From Caballeronia mineralivorans PML1(12) (GTDB taxonomy: Bacteria > Pseudomonadota > Gammaproteobacteria > Burkholderiales > Burkholderiaceae), in NCBI RefSeq assembly GCF_001028175.1, contig NZ_AEJF01000143.1:1-64000 (forward strand): a DNA stretch of 64,000 nucleotides, read 5' to 3'. The stretch's first letter is position 1. Each line of letters starts with the position of its first letter. Both the position numbers and the translations under genes were made by a program. The notes beneath the pieces are model-generated. The model was not told the DNA's origin, searched no databases, and saw only the letters and a list, made by a program, of their open reading frames with translations. Below are positions 34,522 through 43,102 of the stretch, one piece after another.

Positions 34522-35409
34522 ATGCGGCTCAGGCATATAGAAGTCGTGAACGCTATCCGCGTCACCGGGACACTTAAGGCTGCTGCGGCGCTGTTGTCCC
34601 TGACGCAGCCTGCGATCACGCAAATTCTGCAAAGCGCGGAGCGTCAGCTAGGTTATCCGCTCTTCGACCGGGTTCGGGGCAAGCTGATTCCGACGAAAGA
34701 GGCGCAGTTGCTGTTCCCTGAGATACTTCGGCTCGATGAACAGCTTCAGGCCGTTCAGCGGCTCGCGGAAAACCTCCGCGGCGGCACTGACGATTCGTCT
34801 ATACGCGTGCTTGCCGCGCCCGCGCTGGCTCAGACCGTGGTGGCGGATGCGGCGCTGGTTTTCCAGGCGAAGCATCCGGACGTGAAATTGTCGATTCGCT
34901 CGGATTACTCGGCGACCGCCGTTGCCAGCATCGCGCTCATGGAAGCTGACGTCGGCATTCTGTACCACAGTGTGTCCCACCCCGCCATCAAGGAGATCGA
35001 ACTCGCTGCCAGCCGGCTTGTCTGCGTGGGACATCCCTCCGTGCTGCAGGACGCGCAGTCCATCGAACTCAATGCGCTGGAGGGCCGCGAGATCATTGGA
35101 CCGGATCCTGCCGACCCGCTGGGAAGGCTGCTGGCCAAGCGCCTGGAGGAGCTCTCGGTGACGGTCGATGTCACCATCACCGCCCAGTCGTATCACTCGC
35201 TGGTTGCACTGGCGGCGCGCTCGAAGCTGATCACGATCGTCGACGAAGCAGCGGCGCTTTCAGCTCGCGCGCAAGGCCTTCGCGTGGTGCCGCTGTCGCC
35301 GGCCATCGCGATTCCGGTCGTAGCCAGCGTCGCGATCAACGGCGAAAGATCGGCGCTCGTCGAACAATTTGTCAAGACGTGCCAGGAGACCATGCGCTTG
35401 CTGAGATGA
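34522..35409 (+). CDS. LysR-family transcriptional regulator
   Basis: A 295-residue LysR protein beginning MRLRHIEVVNAIRVTGTLKAAAALL. HTH at 3-60 (LSLTQPAITQILQSAERQLG), effector domain from about 88. The ATG at 34522 gives the standard N-terminus; the frame upstream to 34390 overlaps the MHS gene and is excluded. It follows the transporter by 62 bases on the same strand, so it is probably co-transcribed with the peptidase-transporter set, unlike the divergent LysR genes elsewhere. Confidence 0.87.
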   Translation: MRLRHIEVVNAIRVTGTLKAAAALLSLTQPAITQILQSAERQLGYPLFDRVRGKLIPTKEAQLLFPEILRLDEQLQAVQRLAENLRGGTDDSSIRVLAAPALAQTVVADAALVFQAKHPDVKLSIRSDYSATAVASIALMEADVGILYHSVSHPAIKEIELAASRLVCVGHPSVLQDAQSIELNALEGREIIGPDPADPLGRLLAKRLEELSVTVDVTITAQSYHSLVALAARSKLITIVDEAAALSARAQGLRVVPLSPAIAIPVVASVAINGERSALVEQFVKTCQETMRLLR

Positions 35410-35593
35410 TTTTCTTGCGGCTCCTCGACTTGTCGTTTCGCAGAACAGTTGACCGCGGGAATGGGATTGACCGGCTCGAGGGAGCGGGTACCAATAGAAG
35501 TATCAGAAGTATCAAGCGCGTGACTTATTTCACGGTCGCCGGAGATTAACTCATTCGGTATTGCGCTTTTGCATGTGACGATAGAATGCACCG

Positions 35594-36109
35594 ATGACCA
35601 GATATGTCGCTCTATTGCGAGCCGTGAACGTCGGCGGCACAGGCAAACTCCCCATGTCCGAGCTGCGGGCGATGTGCGAGTCCATCGGCTTTGCCGAGGT
35701 ACGCACGTATATCGCGAGCGGCAACGTCGTCTTCGAAAGCAAGCTGTCTGAAACTTCGGTGAAGACCAAGCTGGAGCGTCGTCTGGAGACGTACGCCGGC
35801 AAGCCGGTAGGCGTTTTGATCCGCACAGGTGCAGAACTGGCCGCGGTTCTTGCGGGAAATCCTTTCCGGTCCGCAGCACCGAATCGAACCGTCGCAATAT
35901 TCCTCGATGCGCCGCCGCCTGCTGACACCTTGGCCAGCGTGAGCGGCCAACAGACGGAAGAAATCGCGCTCGGAAAGCGCGAGATCTATGTGCACTATGG
36001 AAATGGAATGGCGGACTCGAAACTTAAGATCCCGGCCGCCAAGTCTGGAACCGCCCGCAATATGAACACAGTGGCAAAACTCGCCGAGTGGGCGGCCGGC
36101 CGCAGTTAA
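35594..36109 (+). CDS. DUF1697 family protein
   Basis: A 171-residue protein starting MTRYVALLRAVNVGGTGKLPMSELRAMCESIGF, which is the diagnostic DUF1697 opening. Conserved V(R)TYIASGNVVFES and LERRLETYAGKPVGVLIRT follow. The C-terminal PAAKSGTARNMNTV matches the conserved DUF1697 end. Small alpha-beta cytoplasmic proteins; molecular role unknown. Convergent with the Bcr/CflA exporter at 36144. A nearby tandem AGAAGTATC repeat at ~35494-35512 has no known meaning. Confidence 0.85.
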   Translation: MTRYVALLRAVNVGGTGKLPMSELRAMCESIGFAEVRTYIASGNVVFESKLSETSVKTKLERRLETYAGKPVGVLIRTGAELAAVLAGNPFRSAAPNRTVAIFLDAPPPADTLASVSGQQTEEIALGKREIYVHYGNGMADSKLKIPAAKSGTARNMNTVAKLAEWAAGRS

Positions 36110-36143
36110 AGCTCCTGACGCGCGGGCCAGAACGGGATCTCGT

Positions 36144-37505
36144 TCACATCGACTTCCGGCGGCTGACTGATCGCGAAAGCGACCGCCCGCGCGAATGAGT
36201 CGGCAGCGTTGCTTCTTTGGGTGTCACCAAGGTAACCGGCAGCAGAAGCAATGCGCAAAGCAGACTGCCGATGCTCATCAGCGCGATGACGCGACTCATC
36301 GGCCAGGGAGTGCCGTCCGCGAAGATACCGACGAGCGCCGAGCCCGTGATGCCGGTGCCGTACTGGATCGCGCCTATCAGCGCCGACACGGAGCCCGCGC
36401 GTTCAGGGAAGCTGCCAAGCGCACCGGCAATCGAGTTGGCGACGATGAACCCGGACGCGGAGACAAACAGAAAGAGCGGTATCACCAGTCCCATCAGCCC
36501 GCCCCAGCCCGTCCTGGCATCGAGCGCAAGCAGGATGCCAGCGACCGCCGCACCGAGGGTGCCCGCGCGCATCAGGCGATCGCAGCCGAGCCGTACCACG
36601 AGCCTCGAATTGAACTGGTTCGTGAGCATGATGCCGACAATGCCCACGCCAAACAGCACGCCGTACAGCTGCGGCGATACATGGTGGTAAGTGATGTAGG
36701 CGAACGGCGTGCCCGCGATGTACGCATAGAGGCCGCCATAGAAGAAGCCGCCAGCGCCGGCGTAGCCGAGCACCCGACGATGCCTGAGCAGTTCGGCGTA
36801 GCCCGCCACCGCGCGGAGGATTGGTACCCGGTTGCGGCGCTCCGGCGGCAAGGTTTCAGGGAGCGCATAGAGCGCCGCTAGCGTTGCCAGCCCGACACCC
36901 ACCAGGGTCCAGAAAATGGCGCGCCACGACGCCACATGGAGGATCAATCCGCCCAGGCTCGGTCCCAGCAGCGGCGCGATGGCCATCACCGTCATCAGGG
37001 TGGACATCATCTGGGCCGCGCGGTGGCCGGTGTAAAGATCGCGCACCATCGCACGGGCAAGGACGACGCTCGCGCACGCACCTACGGCTTGTAGCGCACG
37101 CCAGCCGATCAGCATCCCTGCGCTCGTCGACACAGCGCAGCCGGCCGAACCCACGACGAACAGGACGAGCCCGATGGCGATCGGCAAGCGGCGGCCGTGC
37201 CGATCGCCTATTGGGCCCCACAGAAGCTGGCCCAGGCTGAAGCCGATCAGGTACCCCGAGATCGTCAGCTCGACGGTCCCGGCGTTGGCGTGTAGCGCTG
37301 CGGCCATCGTGGGCAGAGCGGGCACGTACAGGTCTGTCGAAATCGACGCGAAGGCCATCAAGGCGCTCAGGATCGCGAGGATCCGCAGGCTGTGCCCGGC
37401 CGCGGCTTGCCGGACGGCGGCGCTGGCGGCGGCCGGGGTCACGCCTTCCGTCGCAACGCGAGGAGAGGTGACCGGCTCGGCAAAGGGTTGATCATTCAAC
37501 GACAT
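36144..37505 (-). CDS. Bcr/CflA-type multidrug efflux MFS transporter
   Basis: A 453-residue 12-helix MFS protein. A long N-terminal cytoplasmic stretch (to ~40) precedes TM1 (LAILSALMAFASISTDLYVPALPTM compressed), with the Bcr/CflA signature DLYVPALP and the loop GPIGDRHGRRLP. The ATG at 37505 is preferred over the frame start at 37550. Bcr/CflA members export bicyclomycin, chloramphenicol, sulfonamides or amino acids. Lies between a DUF1697 gene and an AKR gene; no dedicated regulator is adjacent. Confidence 0.86.
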   Translation of the reverse strand: MSLNDQPFAEPVTSPRVATEGVTPAAASAAVRQAAAGHSLRILAILSALMAFASISTDLYVPALPTMAAALHANAGTVELTISGYLIGFSLGQLLWGPIGDRHGRRLPIAIGLVLFVVGSAGCAVSTSAGMLIGWRALQAVGACASVVLARAMVRDLYTGHRAAQMMSTLMTVMAIAPLLGPSLGGLILHVASWRAIFWTLVGVGLATLAALYALPETLPPERRNRVPILRAVAGYAELLRHRRVLGYAGAGGFFYGGLYAYIAGTPFAYITYHHVSPQLYGVLFGVGIVGIMLTNQFNSRLVVRLGCDRLMRAGTLGAAVAGILLALDARTGWGGLMGLVIPLFLFVSASGFIVANSIAGALGSFPERAGSVSALIGAIQYGTGITGSALVGIFADGTPWPMSRVIALMSIGSLLCALLLLPVTLVTPKEATLPTHSRGRSLSRSVSRRKSM

Positions 37506-37586
37506 GGTTCGAAGTCTTGTTCCGAAAACACGACAGCCCGCCGGCGCCACGAAGTCGGGCGCTAGCGGGTTCCAACAACAGGTGAG

Positions 37587-38570
37587 TCAGCGATCGACGC
37601 GCTGCTGCAGATGGGCGGGGTAACGATCGCCCACCACGGTGATCTGCCGCAGTGCCGCTTCAATGGCGGACAAATCATCAGCAGACAGTTCGACCGCTGC
37701 CGCGCCAACGTTCTCTTCCAGCCGGTGCAGTTTCGTGGTGCCCGGGATCGGCACGATCCACGGCTTCTGCGCGAGCAGCCAGGCGATCGCAATCTGCGCC
37801 CGCGCGGCGCCCCGGACGTCGGCGATCTGGCCAAGCACCTCGACCAGGACCGCATTGGCCTTGCGGTTTTCCTCGGAGAAGCGCGGCACTATGCTGCGGA
37901 AGTCAGTCTTGTCGAACGCGGTGTTCTCGTCGATAGCGCCAGTCGGGAAGCCCTTGCCGAGGGGACTGAACGGCACGAACCCGATACCCAGTTCCTCCAG
38001 GGTCGGCAGCACCGTCTCTTCCGGCTCGCGCCACCACAGCGAATACTCGCTCTGAAGCGCCGCCACCGGCTGCACGGCGTGCGCACGACGGATTGACTGC
38101 GCCCCCGCTTCGGACAACCCGAAGTGCTTGACCTTGCCTTCCTGGATCAGATCTTTAACGGTGCCGGCCACGTCCTCGATCGGCACGTTCGGATCGACAC
38201 GATGTTGATAGAAGAGGTCGATGCGGTCGGTCTTCAGGCGTTTCAGCGAGGCCTCGGCGACGGCGCGAATGCGCTCGGGCCGGCTGTCGAGCGGCTTCTT
38301 TGAGTCGCCGTCCTGGAAGCCGAACTTGGTAGCGATCACCACCTGGTCGCGAAATGGAGCCGTCGCTTCGCCGACGAGTTCCTCGTTGACGAACGGGCCA
38401 TAACACTCGGCGGTGTCGAAGAACGTGACGCCCTTCTCGAAAGCAGCCTGAATGAGTGCGATGCCCGCGGACCGTTCAGTGGCCGGGCCATAGCCGAAGC
38501 TCAACCCCATGCAGCCAAGGCCGATAGCGGACACTTCAAGACCGCTGTTTCCCAATTTGCGTTTTTGCAT
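37587..38570 (-). CDS. Aldo/keto reductase
   Basis: A 327-residue AKR with complete catalytic tetrad: Asp52, Tyr57 (FFDTAECYG), Lys82 (ATKFG) and His123 (DLFYQHRVD). IPGTTKLHRLEEN (about 275-287) is the NADPH phosphate-binding loop. GAAAGGAGA lies before the ATG at 38570. The 66-base frame extension to 38636 is excluded. Divergent from the LysR gene at 38712. Its substrate is unknown; the group reduces many carbonyl compounds. Confidence 0.88.
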   Translation of the reverse strand: MQKRKLGNSGLEVSAIGLGCMGLSFGYGPATERSAGIALIQAAFEKGVTFFDTAECYGPFVNEELVGEATAPFRDQVVIATKFGFQDGDSKKPLDSRPERIRAVAEASLKRLKTDRIDLFYQHRVDPNVPIEDVAGTVKDLIQEGKVKHFGLSEAGAQSIRRAHAVQPVAALQSEYSLWWREPEETVLPTLEELGIGFVPFSPLGKGFPTGAIDENTAFDKTDFRSIVPRFSEENRKANAVLVEVLGQIADVRGAARAQIAIAWLLAQKPWIVPIPGTTKLHRLEENVGAAAVELSADDLSAIEAALRQITVVGDRYPAHLQQRVDR

Positions 38571-38651
38571 GATGTTTCTCCTTTCTGATGTCGCCCGCGA
38601 ATCGTTACCGTCATCGGGCGGGGCGGCGTTCGCCATTCACGAAGCTTAGGC

Positions 38652-38696
38652 TGTTGTATATCGCTCAACAATCCAGCTAGACTTGCACGGGCTATT
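38652..38696. promoter_or_regulatory. Dyad plus shared TTGCACGGG element between AKR and lysR
   Basis: TGTTG-N9-CAACA at 38652-38670 is an inverted repeat with a LysR-like register. It is followed by CTAGACTTGCACGGGCTATT (38677-38696), close to CTAAATTGCACGGGTTGTT at 3011-3029 before the other AKR-associated LysR gene. The shared stretch ends just before each LysR start and may hold their promoter. Confidence 0.45.
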
Positions 38697-38711
38697 GAGA
38701 GGAATTCATCT

Positions 38712-39611
38712 ATGTTGCGCGCCGGCTTATCCGAACTGACTGCTTTTGTCGCTATCGCTGACGGGCGGAGCTTCCGCGCGGCCGCGCGCACGCTGGGCGT
38801 TTCGCCATCGGCGCTCAGCCATTCAATGAAAGGCCTGGAGGCGCGTCTCGGCGTACGGCTGTTCAACCGGACGACCCGTTCTGTCGCGTTGACCGACGCG
38901 GGAGAAAAGCTCCTGCGGCGAGTCGTGCCCGCCATCGCCGACCTCGAGGACGCCGTAAACGAAGCTGCGTCCTCACGCGACCGTCCCTCGGGGTCGATCC
39001 GGATCAGTGCATCGGAGTCGGCGGCAAAGCCTATCGTCCGCGACGTCCTTCCGGACTTTCTCGTTGCGTACCCCGACATCCACGTAGAGTTCGTCGTGGA
39101 CACGCGGCTCGTCGATATCGTCGCCGATGGTTTCGACGCCGGCATACGCGTTCTTCAGGACGTGCCGCGCGACATGATCGCCGTCCGCTTCGGGCCTGAC
39201 ATGCGGTTCGCCGCGGTGGCATCGCCGGAATATCTGTCGCGCTATGAGCCACCGAAAGCGCCGGACGATCTGGCGCAGCACCGTTGCATCCGCTTCCGGT
39301 TCGAAAGCGGCGCGCTTTACCGCTGGGATCTCGAACATCGCGGCAAAACCTTCAGCATCGACGTCGACGGGCCGATGACGCTTGGCAACCTCGGTCTCAT
39401 GGTCGAGGCGGCGCTAGCGGGCATTGGCATCGCATGGGTTCCGGAATATCAGGCTGCAGAGCATCTTGCGTCGGGCCGGCTGGTCCACCTGCTTCCGGAG
39501 TGGAGTCCCTCCTTTCCCGGGCTGTGCCTCTATTACCCGGCCAACCGGCACCCGCCGGCCGCGCTGAGATTGTTCGTGGAAGCGGTGCGCGAATGGGCGA
39601 ACAGGCACTAA
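38712..39611 (+). CDS. LysR-family transcriptional regulator, divergent from AKR
   Basis: A 299-residue LysR protein: HTH at 6-62 (RAAARTLGVSPSALSHSMKGLE), effector domain from about 90. Its start MLRAGLSELTAFVAIADGRSF is standard. The promoter-proximal sequence resembles that of the LysR at 3049, and its targets are AKRs in both cases, suggesting that the two LysR-AKR pairs are paralogous modules. Confidence 0.88.
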   Translation: MLRAGLSELTAFVAIADGRSFRAAARTLGVSPSALSHSMKGLEARLGVRLFNRTTRSVALTDAGEKLLRRVVPAIADLEDAVNEAASSRDRPSGSIRISASESAAKPIVRDVLPDFLVAYPDIHVEFVVDTRLVDIVADGFDAGIRVLQDVPRDMIAVRFGPDMRFAAVASPEYLSRYEPPKAPDDLAQHRCIRFRFESGALYRWDLEHRGKTFSIDVDGPMTLGNLGLMVEAALAGIGIAWVPEYQAAEHLASGRLVHLLPEWSPSFPGLCLYYPANRHPPAALRLFVEAVREWANRH

Positions 39612-40092
39612 CCGGACCGGCGTTCAACACGGTTTATCGCAAGGAAATCTTTTCAAGCCCAGCCTTTTAAGCGACGTGTCGTCCTTCGATCGGATATCCC
39701 GGATCGGTATAACCAGGCGTTGACGCGTGCCCCGGTGCAACGAGGCTATCGACAAGCTTTTCGTCGTCCGGCCCGAGCTGCAGCTCCAGCGCTTCGACAT
39801 AGCTGGTTGCGTGTGACACGCCATCGGTCGAGATGAAATGATAAGGACGTCTCTTCTATTGATAAAGACCAGGAAACCGCAAGCCGTTATGAACGGCATT
39901 CATGAATGCCTGGAGTTGTATCCCGGCATTGCCTCGACTTACGGACCTTACGGACGATAGCGAAGTGCGTCGATGACCAGCGCCCTTGCCCGTGAGGCGT
40001 CATTTCAAAACAGTAATCCGCTCGTCATCGTGTGGTCGGGGGCTGGACGCTAGCGTGATCTCTTCGATCCCGCTCCCCACCTGACGAGAATC
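39612..40092. other. 481-base gap holding only an old AKR-like remnant
   Basis: No intact gene fits. The only coding signal is the minus-strand tail at 39667-39860 described separately. Its parent gene seems to have been lost before insertion or deletion at ~39860. The remaining ~230 bases up to 40092 contain the start region of the YncE-like gene and show no clear structure. Confidence 0.4.
39667..39858 (-). pseudogene. C-terminal remnant, probably of an aldo/keto reductase
   Basis: The minus strand encodes ...RPYHFISTDGVSHATSYVEALEL..., then VDSLVAPGHASTPGYTDPGYPIEGR and a stop. An in-frame TAG a few codons upstream (near 39859) cuts it off. Asp-rich LQLGPDDEKLVDSL followed by PGYxDPxYPxxGR looks like the tail of some AKR-type reductases as I recall them, but this part is not diagnostic. 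Treated as a broken gene. Confidence 0.35.
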
Positions 40093-41115
40093 ATGCAGAT
40101 CACCGCCCATCTACTTGCGCTTACATGCCTCTGCTTTGCATCGACATCTTTCGCAGCAGAATCATCCGCCGGCCCCCTGACGGTTCTTTCGACCACGCCG
40201 CTGCCAGCCGTCACCGGCGGCGACTTCGACCACTTTGCAGTCGATCTGCCTCACTCCCGTCTGTACGTGTCAGCCGAGACATATGGATCCATTGAGGTGT
40301 TCAGATTGCCGGACGGCCAGCATCTTGCAAGCGTAAGGACGGTCGCGAAGGTTCCACACAAAATAGTATTAGCTAAGGAAGGTAAGAAGCTGCTTATAGC
40401 CGATGCAGGCGACGCGAACGTCAAGGTTATCGATACGAAAACTTTCGATGTCGAGAAGGTCGTTGCGCTCGAGCCGCAGCCAGATTCTGGCATTGCAGAT
40501 CGGAAGAGCGGCATCTTCTATGTCGGTAATGGCGGCGTGCAATCGCATGAGGGCAATGCCTATATCAGCTTGATTTCGCTTGCTGACGATTCCGTCCTCG
40601 GGAGAATCGATGTTCCTGCGGGACAGCTGAAGGCTATGGTGATCGACCATTCCACCCATCGCCTGTTCGTGAACATGCGCGAGAAAAACGAAATTGGTGT
40701 TGTCGATCTGAATACCCGCAAGTTGGCGAGTATCTGGCATGTTCCCGGTCCAAGCCTTAATTCGGCGATGGCGTTCGATCCGAAGACCAGGCGCCTGTTC
40801 ATCGGCTCGCGCAACCCCGGCAAGCTGTTCGTCATGGACGCGAGCAACGGCTCGGTCATACAGTCGCTCGATATCGTGAACATCTCGGACGACATGACTT
40901 TCGACCCGATGCATCGTCGCCTCTATGTGACCGGCGCAGGCGGCCTCGATGTCGTCAAACAAGTCGATCAGAGCCACTACGCCATCGAGCAACATATCGA
41001 CACGCTTGGTGGCAAGACCTCGGTCTATGTGCCGTCGCTAAGGAGGTTCTATATCGTTCACACGAAGGGTCCACAGGCAGCGGAGGCCGGACTCCAGGTG
41101 CTCAGCGTCCGCTAA
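40093..41115 (+). CDS. YncE-like secreted beta-propeller protein
   Basis: A 340-residue protein with Sec signal peptide (MQITAHLLALTCLCFASTSFA, ~21 residues). The mature part has repeated propeller strands (DFDHFAVDLPHSRLYVSAETYGSIEVF, KLLIADAGDANVKVIDTKTF, RLFVNMREKNEIGVVDLN, RLFIGSRNPGKLFVMDA, RRLYVTGAGGLDVV compressed), about six to seven blades. YncE-type proteins are periplasmic with unclear DNA- or ligand-binding roles. Monocistronic by spacing. Confidence 0.82.
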   Translation: MQITAHLLALTCLCFASTSFAAESSAGPLTVLSTTPLPAVTGGDFDHFAVDLPHSRLYVSAETYGSIEVFRLPDGQHLASVRTVAKVPHKIVLAKEGKKLLIADAGDANVKVIDTKTFDVEKVVALEPQPDSGIADRKSGIFYVGNGGVQSHEGNAYISLISLADDSVLGRIDVPAGQLKAMVIDHSTHRLFVNMREKNEIGVVDLNTRKLASIWHVPGPSLNSAMAFDPKTRRLFIGSRNPGKLFVMDASNGSVIQSLDIVNISDDMTFDPMHRRLYVTGAGGLDVVKQVDQSHYAIEQHIDTLGGKTSVYVPSLRRFYIVHTKGPQAAEAGLQVLSVR

Positions 41116-41160
41116 GCCGGGCAAGATGAGGCGTCGAGCACCTCTCGTTGCTTGACGCGC

Positions 41161-41805
41161 CTAAGCACGACCGGCTTGCTTGCGTTGTGCGAGGGACTCC
41201 AGCCGCCCGATGATTTCTTTTGACAGGCGTCTCGCCCGCGCGATGTCGACCGCATCACGACCGTCGAAATCCTGGATTGACGGGTCTGCGCCGGCATCGA
41301 TCAAGAGACTTAACGTCGTGAGTCGCTTAAGCCGGGCTGCATAAAAGATGGGCGTCTCACCATGTGCCCTGAGGTCAAGCTCAGGTTTTGCGCTTAGCAG
41401 CGCACGGCATAGAAGATGATCGTCGCGCCATACCGCCGCCCAAAGCGAATAGCTTGCGTTCGCGCCGCGCTTCAGAAGGAACTCGACCAAGGGCAGGTTT
41501 TCCCCTCGGGCGACGGCATACCACAGCGACGTTGCCCGAAAATCGCCTTCCTCTTGGCCCATTGGCACTTCTCGTTCGAGTTCGGCGCCAGCCTTGAGTA
41601 AAGCGCTAACGGTCTTGATTCCGTTTGTCTCGGCGAGCGTCGGGCTGCTGCCGGGTTTGACCGCACAGGCCCGGTGTAAGGCGGTGCACCCCCTTGGGTC
41701 GGTCGCTTCGACAAGTTCCGGTGCCGAGGTCAAATGCGCGATGACCGTGGGCGCGTCCCAAATGCCGGCCGCAGCAAAAAGTGATGTTCTCGAAGGCTTG
41801 CTCAT
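41161..41805 (-). CDS. Ankyrin-repeat protein
   Basis: A 214-residue protein with ankyrin helix pairs: DPRGCTALHRACAVKPG, NGIKTVSALLKAGAELE, SLWYAVARGENLPLVEFLLKRGANAS, DDHLLCRALLSAKPELDLRAHGETPIFYAARLKRLTTLSLLIDAGADPS. About five repeats, with no signal peptide. AGGA lies 8 bases before the ATG at 41805. Ankyrin proteins mediate protein contacts; partner unknown. Confidence 0.84.
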   Translation of the reverse strand: MSKPSRTSLFAAAGIWDAPTVIAHLTSAPELVEATDPRGCTALHRACAVKPGSSPTLAETNGIKTVSALLKAGAELEREVPMGQEEGDFRATSLWYAVARGENLPLVEFLLKRGANASYSLWAAVWRDDHLLCRALLSAKPELDLRAHGETPIFYAARLKRLTTLSLLIDAGADPSIQDFDGRDAVDIARARRLSKEIIGRLESLAQRKQAGRA

Positions 41806-42251
41806 CTGCAGTTCCTGCATTCGACCAATGCAAACGTGACGCACCTGCTAGGTTCCGTCGGATGGCGATTGTCCGTTGGTAGTCAATTTCGCCTAACGCA
41901 GCATAGCTGCCATTCGCCTCCAGCCCATGTGTCTCTCAGGCGGTCTGACAGACCAATGAATCAGCCGGTGCAGGGCCACCCGACGCGACTAATTATGATC
42001 CAATTTTTCGGAGAGGCGATCGTCGGCAAGCGACTCGTGCGCGCCGTTAGGACAATCCGAAATGGCAAGATCTCGCCGTCGCTCCTCTGAACCACGCGGC
42101 CGCGGCCATCCTGCTGCCAAGCTGTCCCTGCGTGCGCTGCTACACTTGCCCTGACGCTAACCTCGACAGAATCCGTGCACCCAGCACGATGCTGATCGCA
42201 ATCTGCGTCACCATTACGCGGTAAATCTTCCTCTGACTAAATCTGCGACCC
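41806..42251. other. 446-base gap without a recognisable gene
   Basis: Both strands were read; the longest frames are unlike neighbouring coding sequence. The right end is the upstream region of the orphan ABC ATPase. No clear terminator, repeat or RNA gene was seen. Confidence 0.4.
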
Positions 42252-42875
42252 ATGCTTCAATTCGAGAACCTTTGCAAACGCTACGACGAGCGCATTATCT
42301 TTCAGGGACTGCGTTACAGCGCCGGTGCGGGATGCGTGGCGGTGAACGACGAATCCGGCAGCGGCAAGTCCACCTTGCTCGGCATCCTTGCCGGTACGAT
42401 CGAGGCCGACCAAGGCGAGGTGTGGATCGACGGGCATTCGCTGCGTACCGCACCGCTCGAGGCGAAGTCCGTACTTGCGTACGTGCCCGACGACTGCATG
42501 CCGTATTCGCTCCAGACAGGACGCGAATATCTGGAGCTTGTGGCATCGACCAGGAAAACAGTCGTCGACAGTTACACTCTTGACCTGGCAGACCGCTTCG
42601 GCCTCACGCCTCATCTGGAGAAGCGTTTCGAGCAAATGTCGTTCGGTACCCGAAAGAAAATATTCCTGACGGCGGCCGCGCTGGGCGAGGCCACGGTCGT
42701 CATCGCGGATGAGCCGGGCAGTGGACTAGACGCCGCCGCACGCACTGTTCTGATAGATTTGTTCAAGACGCTGGCCGAAGACCGCACGGTCTTCTTCTCG
42801 AGCTACGACATGGCCCTGACGCGAGCTTGCAACGCAAAAATGATTAGTTTTGCCGACCTTCGAGCGAGCGTCTAA
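42252..42875 (+). CDS. Orphan ABC-type ATP-binding protein, degenerate Walker A
   Basis: A 207-residue ABC ATPase with an altered P-loop: residues 33-40 read DESGSGKS where G-x-x-G-x-G-K-[ST] is expected, so the first Gly is Asp33. The Walker lysine (Lys39) and the Walker B IADEPGSGLD are retained, but the signature is a weak SFGTRK near 137, as in CcmA/bacitracin-type transporters. No permease or binding protein is adjacent, so it could be an orphan exporter component or a decaying gene. About 210 residues is normal for the family. Confidence 0.7.
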   Translation: MLQFENLCKRYDERIIFQGLRYSAGAGCVAVNDESGSGKSTLLGILAGTIEADQGEVWIDGHSLRTAPLEAKSVLAYVPDDCMPYSLQTGREYLELVASTRKTVVDSYTLDLADRFGLTPHLEKRFEQMSFGTRKKIFLTAAALGEATVVIADEPGSGLDAAARTVLIDLFKTLAEDRTVFFSSYDMALTRACNAKMISFADLRASV

Positions 42876-43066
42876 GCGGCCACTGAGCGCCGCCGGCTGA
42901 GTCATCGCGAGTGTTAGTGAAGCGAAAAGAACCGATTCCGCCAGTGCGTCGCCGTCCGCCGCGCGCGAGCGTAATTGTTGCCACGATGGTCGCGACGATG
43001 CGAGGCTTTGGGTGACTCGTCACTGCTTTGGCGAGACGGCATGCCCCAAGACGTCGGACCGAAGTA

Positions 43067-43093
43067 GCGAGACGCGCGTGAGGTGCGTCTCGC
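43067..43093 (-). terminator. Hairpin after the large secreted-protein gene
   Basis: GCGAGACGC at 43067-43075 pairs with GCGTCTCGC at 43085-43093 (perfect 9-base stem, 9-base loop), starting 10 bases beyond the stop of the minus-strand gene at 43103. No T-run follows, so terminator function is tentative. Confidence 0.4.
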
Positions 43094-43102
43094 CACTTAT
43101 CA

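Noticed and set aside
35494..35512. Tandem AGAAGTATC repeat before DUF1697
   Set aside because: Only two short copies; no structure or neighbour to suggest function.
36195..36881. Long plus-strand frame opposite the Bcr/CflA gene
   Set aside because: It is the GC-rich antisense shadow of a clear 12-helix MFS gene and has no domain or ribosome-binding site.
41836..42090. 84-codon plus-strand frame in the 41.8-42.2 kb gap
   Set aside because: No ribosome-binding site, low coding character, overlaps the ankyrin gene's upstream region.
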